Shown here one piece after another: positions 63,608-64,000 of a stretch of 64,000 nt of DNA. Every line of letters begins with the position of its first letter. The stretch's first letter is position 1. This DNA comes from Propionicimonas sp020161015. Its GTDB lineage: Bacteria > Actinomycetota > Actinomycetes > Propionibacteriales > Propionibacteriaceae. Made by a program: the position numbers and the translations under genes. Location of the stretch: positions 186,001 through 250,000 of the forward strand of contig NZ_CAXWGX010000012.1 in assembly GCF_964266745.1 (NCBI RefSeq). Reading direction: 5' to 3'. The notes under the pieces were generated by a model. It saw nothing but the letters and a program-made list of their open reading frames with translations, did not search any database and was not told the DNA's origin.

Positions 63608-64000
63608 GTGGACGTCGACATGAGTGCGCTCAAGCAGCTGGAGCGCGACAAGGAGATCAGCATGGACGTGCTGATCGGCGCCCTGTCGGAGGCGCTGCTG
63701 AACGCCTACGAGAAGACCCCCGGCGCCGTGCCGGGATCGCGGGTCGAGATCGACCGGCGCTCGGGCAAGGTGACCGTGTTCGCCCCGGAGCTCGACGAGG
63801 AGGAGAACCGGATCGGCGAGTTCGACCACACCCCGGAGGGCTTCGGGCGCGTGGCCGCCACGACGGCCCGGCAGGTGATCTTCCAGCGGCTCCGCGAGGC
63901 GGAGGACGAGCAGAAGTTCGGCCACTTCGCCGGGGTCGAGGGCGACATCGTCCTCGGCGTCGTCCAGCAGGACCGCGACTCGCGTACCGTCCGCGTCGAC
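63608..64000 (+). CDS. nusA: Transcription termination/antitermination factor NusA, N-terminal part
   Basis: Binds RNA polymerase and modulates pausing, termination and antitermination. Only ~131 residues are inside the window: the N-terminal RNAP-binding domain (DVLIGALSEALLNAYEKTPGA, ATTARQVIFQRLREAED). GTG 63608 or ATG 63620 could be the start; the gene begins one base after the rimP stop. It continues past the right edge. Confidence 0.95.
   Translation, partial: MDVDMSALKQLERDKEISMDVLIGALSEALLNAYEKTPGAVPGSRVEIDRRSGKVTVFAPELDEEENRIGEFDHTPEGFGRVAATTARQVIFQRLREAEDEQKFGHFAGVEGDIVLGVVQQDRDSRTVRVD

Overview
The window is a continuous high-GC (roughly 70 % or more), gene-dense stretch of an Actinomycetota chromosome. 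WhiA, RbpA, OpcA, a SufR-led suf operon with SufU and SufT, a FabG1-InhA-type pair, extensive GTG starts and many apparently leaderless genes all point to Actinomycetota. Propionibacteriaceae or a close relative is my best guess, but this rests on gene content and style and not on a database match. No rRNA, tRNA, CRISPR array, insertion sequence or prophage is visible. It is essentially a core-genome region.

Layout. (1) 1-6342: DNA repair and cell-wall/cell-cycle regulators: the end of uvrA, a small Rieske lipoprotein, uvrC and the conserved rapZ-yvcK-whiA trio. (2) 6511-13736: lower glycolysis (gap-pgk-tpiA), secG, rbpA, then the oxidative pentose phosphate genes zwf-opcA-pgl on the minus strand, without the tkt/tal genes often found beside them. 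(3) 13844-19789: heme A synthesis (ctaB, ctaA), an ABC-2 exporter and a large proton-pumping pyrophosphatase. (4) 19985-26570: a complete suf Fe-S cluster operon, sufR-B-D-Rieske-C-S-U-T. (5) 26637-31641: smaller transcription units: a TetR repressor facing a membrane protein with two matching operator palindromes, an SPFH protein paired with a ribbon-helix-helix protein, a CtlX-like hydrolase, a transglutaminase-like protein and a phosphotransferase. (6) 31667-43968: an ABC-F protein, an M20 amidohydrolase, a minus-strand run (DUF3099, SURF1, double-META lipoprotein, RlmA-type methyltransferase), the FAS-II reductases FabG and InhA-type FabI, an ABC ATPase, NfeD plus SPFH, TetR, a BASS-type transporter and a TrmH-family methyltransferase. 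(7) 44011-64000: def, xerC, a tandem-M23 protein, then the translation/envelope block rpsB-tsf, pyrH-frr-cdsA-rlmN, dxr-rseP-ispG-GNAT, an iron-box-controlled siderophore-interacting protein, proS, rimP and the start of nusA.

From memory, gene order from uvrC to the NfeD/SPFH pair follows the Mycobacterium tuberculosis Rv1420-Rv1488 order with losses and insertions, and the xerC-to-nusA part follows Rv2894c-Rv2841c. The two blocks are joined here near 43-45 kb.

The most interesting signals are regulatory. At least fourteen genes have a TANNNT-type -10 hexamer ending 6-9 bases before the start codon, predicting leaderless mRNAs. One divergent pair (31641/31667) appears to share the TA of its two -10 boxes. 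A TetR gene has one of two identical-consensus palindromes over its own start codon. Two TGATATCA-like sites 11 bp apart precede an SPFH-RHH operon. Protein-level oddities are the tandem M23 fusion with one degenerate active site and a pyrophosphatase with a lipobox-like N-terminus. I see no clearly undescribed multi-gene defence or biosynthetic system here; the SPFH-RHH unit is the best candidate for a poorly characterised one.
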